From the NCBI RefSeq assembly GCF_002311515.1, contig NZ_DCAO01000002.1:20630-27635 (forward strand): a stretch of 7,006 nucleotides of DNA, written 5' to 3'. The notes under the pieces were generated by a model. That model did not search any database and was not told where the DNA came from. It saw nothing but the letters and a program-made list of their open reading frames with translations. This DNA is from Thalassospira sp. UBA1131 (GTDB lineage Bacteria > Pseudomonadota > Alphaproteobacteria > Rhodospirillales > Thalassospiraceae). Position 1 is the first letter of the stretch. Each line of letters starts with the position of its first letter. Shown piece by piece: positions 6,034 to 7,006 of this stretch. The translations under genes and the position numbers were made by a program.

Positions 6034-6227
6034 GATCACTTTTTCCTCTCCGACGTCCCGCGCCATCCTCCTTAAATCCCTTGGCAGACTGCCTGTATTG
6101 CCCTGCGACCGGCCGGGAGATCGCCATCACATCGCTACCAGATCACGCATTCCGGGCGTTTACCGCTTGGTTACCTGCCCCCACGCGATGATCAGGCATA
6201 ACAAGCCAAGAGAGAGATGAGGCGGTC

Positions 6228-6689
6228 ATGCAATATCAGCTTAAGATCAATGGAGAATCCCGTACCGTTGATGTCGAACCGGGCACCCCGCTGCTTTGGG
6301 TTCTGCGCGACGAACTGGAACTTACCGGCACCAAGTTTGGTTGCGGCGTTGCCTATTGTGGTGCCTGCACCGTGCATGTGGATGGTTACCCGACCCGTTC
6401 CTGCCAGACCTTTGTCGAGGATGCGGTCGATAGCGAAATCACCACCATCGAAGGGGCGACCGACAAGGTCGCCAAGGCGGTTCAGGCCGCCTGGCAGGAA
6501 AAAGATGTCGTGCAGTGTGGCTGGTGTCAGTCCGGTCAGATCATGTCGGCCATAGGCCTTTTGACCGAAAACCCCAATCCGACCGATGAGGAAATCAAGG
6601 ATTACATGTACGGCAATGCCTGCCGCTGTGTGACCTATGTCCGCATCAACGAAGCCATCAAGCTCGCATCTGAAAAGCTGGAGGCCTAA
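6228..6689 (+). CDS. iorA: [2Fe-2S] small subunit of an isoquinoline 1-oxidoreductase-type molybdenum hydroxylase
   Basis: Electron-transfer subunit of a xanthine oxidase-family enzyme, 153 residues, the normal length for IorA-like proteins. The N-terminal plant-type ferredoxin domain binds one cluster through C39, C44, C47 and C59 (FGCGVAYCGACTVHVDG). The C-terminal helical domain binds the second through C97, C100, C132 and C134 (QCGWCQSGQIMSA and NACRCVTYVRI). All eight ligands are present. GAGG at 6219-6222 lies five bases before the ATG. The molybdopterin subunit follows after three bases, so the two form a complex. Related pairs hydroxylate N-heterocycles or oxidise aldehydes; the substrate cannot be read from this subunit. 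V135 sits where many relatives have Gly or Thr after CRC. The symbol reflects family resemblance, not proven function. Confidence 0.93.
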   Translation: MQYQLKINGESRTVDVEPGTPLLWVLRDELELTGTKFGCGVAYCGACTVHVDGYPTRSCQTFVEDAVDSEITTIEGATDKVAKAVQAAWQEKDVVQCGWCQSGQIMSAIGLLTENPNPTDEEIKDYMYGNACRCVTYVRINEAIKLASEKLEA

Positions 6690-6692
6690 GCC

Positions 6693-7006
6693 ATGAACAT
6701 CAACGTTTCCCGTCGCGGCTTCCTTAAGGGATCGGCCGCTGGCGCCACAGCCCTTTTCGTCGGTGTGAATGCCAAGGGTGTTCTGGCTGCCGGAAGCTCG
6801 GCTGCGGCAAATACCGACCTGAACCCATTTGTCAAAATTGATGCCGACGGTGTTGTCACCGTCATCATCAAACATTTCGAAATGGGTCAGGGCACGACCA
6901 CCGGCCTGACCACCCTGGTCGCCGAAGAAATCGATGCCAACTGGGACAGTGTTAAAACCGATTTCGCACCGGCCGATGATGTCCGCTACAAGAACCTGTT
7001 CTTTGG
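6693..7006 (+). CDS. iorB: Molybdopterin-binding subunit of an IorB-type oxidoreductase, 3' partial
   Basis: The first 104 residues of a large molybdopterin-binding subunit; the frame is open to the window edge and the full protein should be about 700-750 residues. The N-terminus MNINVSRRGFLKGSAAGATALFVG carries a twin-arginine export motif (SRRGFLK) and a hydrophobic stretch with AAG near 32-34, as is usual for IorB-like proteins, so the enzyme is expected in the periplasm. NPFVKIDADGVVTVIIKHFEMGQG (44-67) and TTLVAEEIDANW match the start of the mature IorB domain. GAGG at 6681-6684 precedes the ATG by eight bases. It would bind the Mo-molybdopterin cofactor and catalyse hydroxylation or aldehyde oxidation, passing electrons to the [2Fe-2S] subunit. 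The active-site region is outside the window. Confidence 0.92.
   Translation, partial: MNINVSRRGFLKGSAAGATALFVGVNAKGVLAAGSSAAANTDLNPFVKIDADGVVTVIIKHFEMGQGTTTGLTTLVAEEIDANWDSVKTDFAPADDVRYKNLFF

Noticed and set aside
6081..6101. Sigma54-like TTGGCA ... TTGC pair upstream of the IorA-like gene
   Set aside because: The GG and GC dinucleotides are 15 bases apart instead of the required 10.
6032..6220. Possible 62-codon small gene before the IorA-like gene
   Set aside because: It begins inside the DUF1127 terminator U tract and has no ribosome site or recognisable pattern; the region is better read as an untranslated upstream region.
6192..6875. 227-codon open frame on the minus strand opposite the IorA/IorB genes
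   Set aside because: The plus strand shows all eight [2Fe-2S] cysteines and a Tat motif, so the antisense frame is a shadow.

Overview
The window looks like ordinary chromosomal sequence from a free-living, probably marine alphaproteobacterium. The moderately high GC, the codon use, the DUF1127 gene and the IorAB-type oxidoreductase would suit a Rhodospirillales genome such as Thalassospira. That taxonomic guess is inference only. No rRNA, tRNA, CRISPR array, insertion sequence or phage gene is visible.

Positions 1-4889 (+ strand) hold the distal part of a carbohydrate-import operon. In order it has a MalF-type permease (5' end cut by the window edge), a MalG-type permease, a cytoplasmic GH63-type glycoside hydrolase of the mannosylglycerate/glucosylglycerate hydrolase group, and a MalK/UgpC-type ATPase. 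Genes overlap or abut (TAATG at 1219-1223, ATGA at 2447-2450, one base before the ATPase start), so tight translational coupling is expected. The binding protein is not in the window and is presumably upstream. The likely scheme is uptake of a small glycoside, best guess a glycosylglycerate compatible solute, followed by hydrolysis inside the cell. Two things depart from the usual family layout: the MalF-type subunit carries a DUF11-like beta domain inserted in its first periplasmic loop, and the MalG-type subunit has about 130 extra N-terminal residues that look like about four membrane helices.

Positions 4881-5055 lie between convergent genes and are rich in inverted repeats: a terminator-like hairpin overlapping the ATPase stop codon, a near-perfect 17-bp palindromic stem, and a GC-rich hairpin that competes with the base of that palindrome.

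Positions 5056-5538 (- strand) encode an Lrp/AsnC-family regulator. Its upstream region is shared with a divergent small DUF1127 gene (5706-5939, +) and contains repeated TTGCGAA elements that overlap a plausible sigma70-type promoter. The DUF1127 gene is followed by two hairpins, the second a strong intrinsic terminator (5991-6033).

Positions 6034-6227 contain no gene I can support. Positions 6228-7006 begin a second operon: a small [2Fe-2S] subunit and the Tat-exported N-terminus of a molybdopterin-binding subunit of an isoquinoline 1-oxidoreductase (IorAB)-type enzyme. The latter runs off the window.
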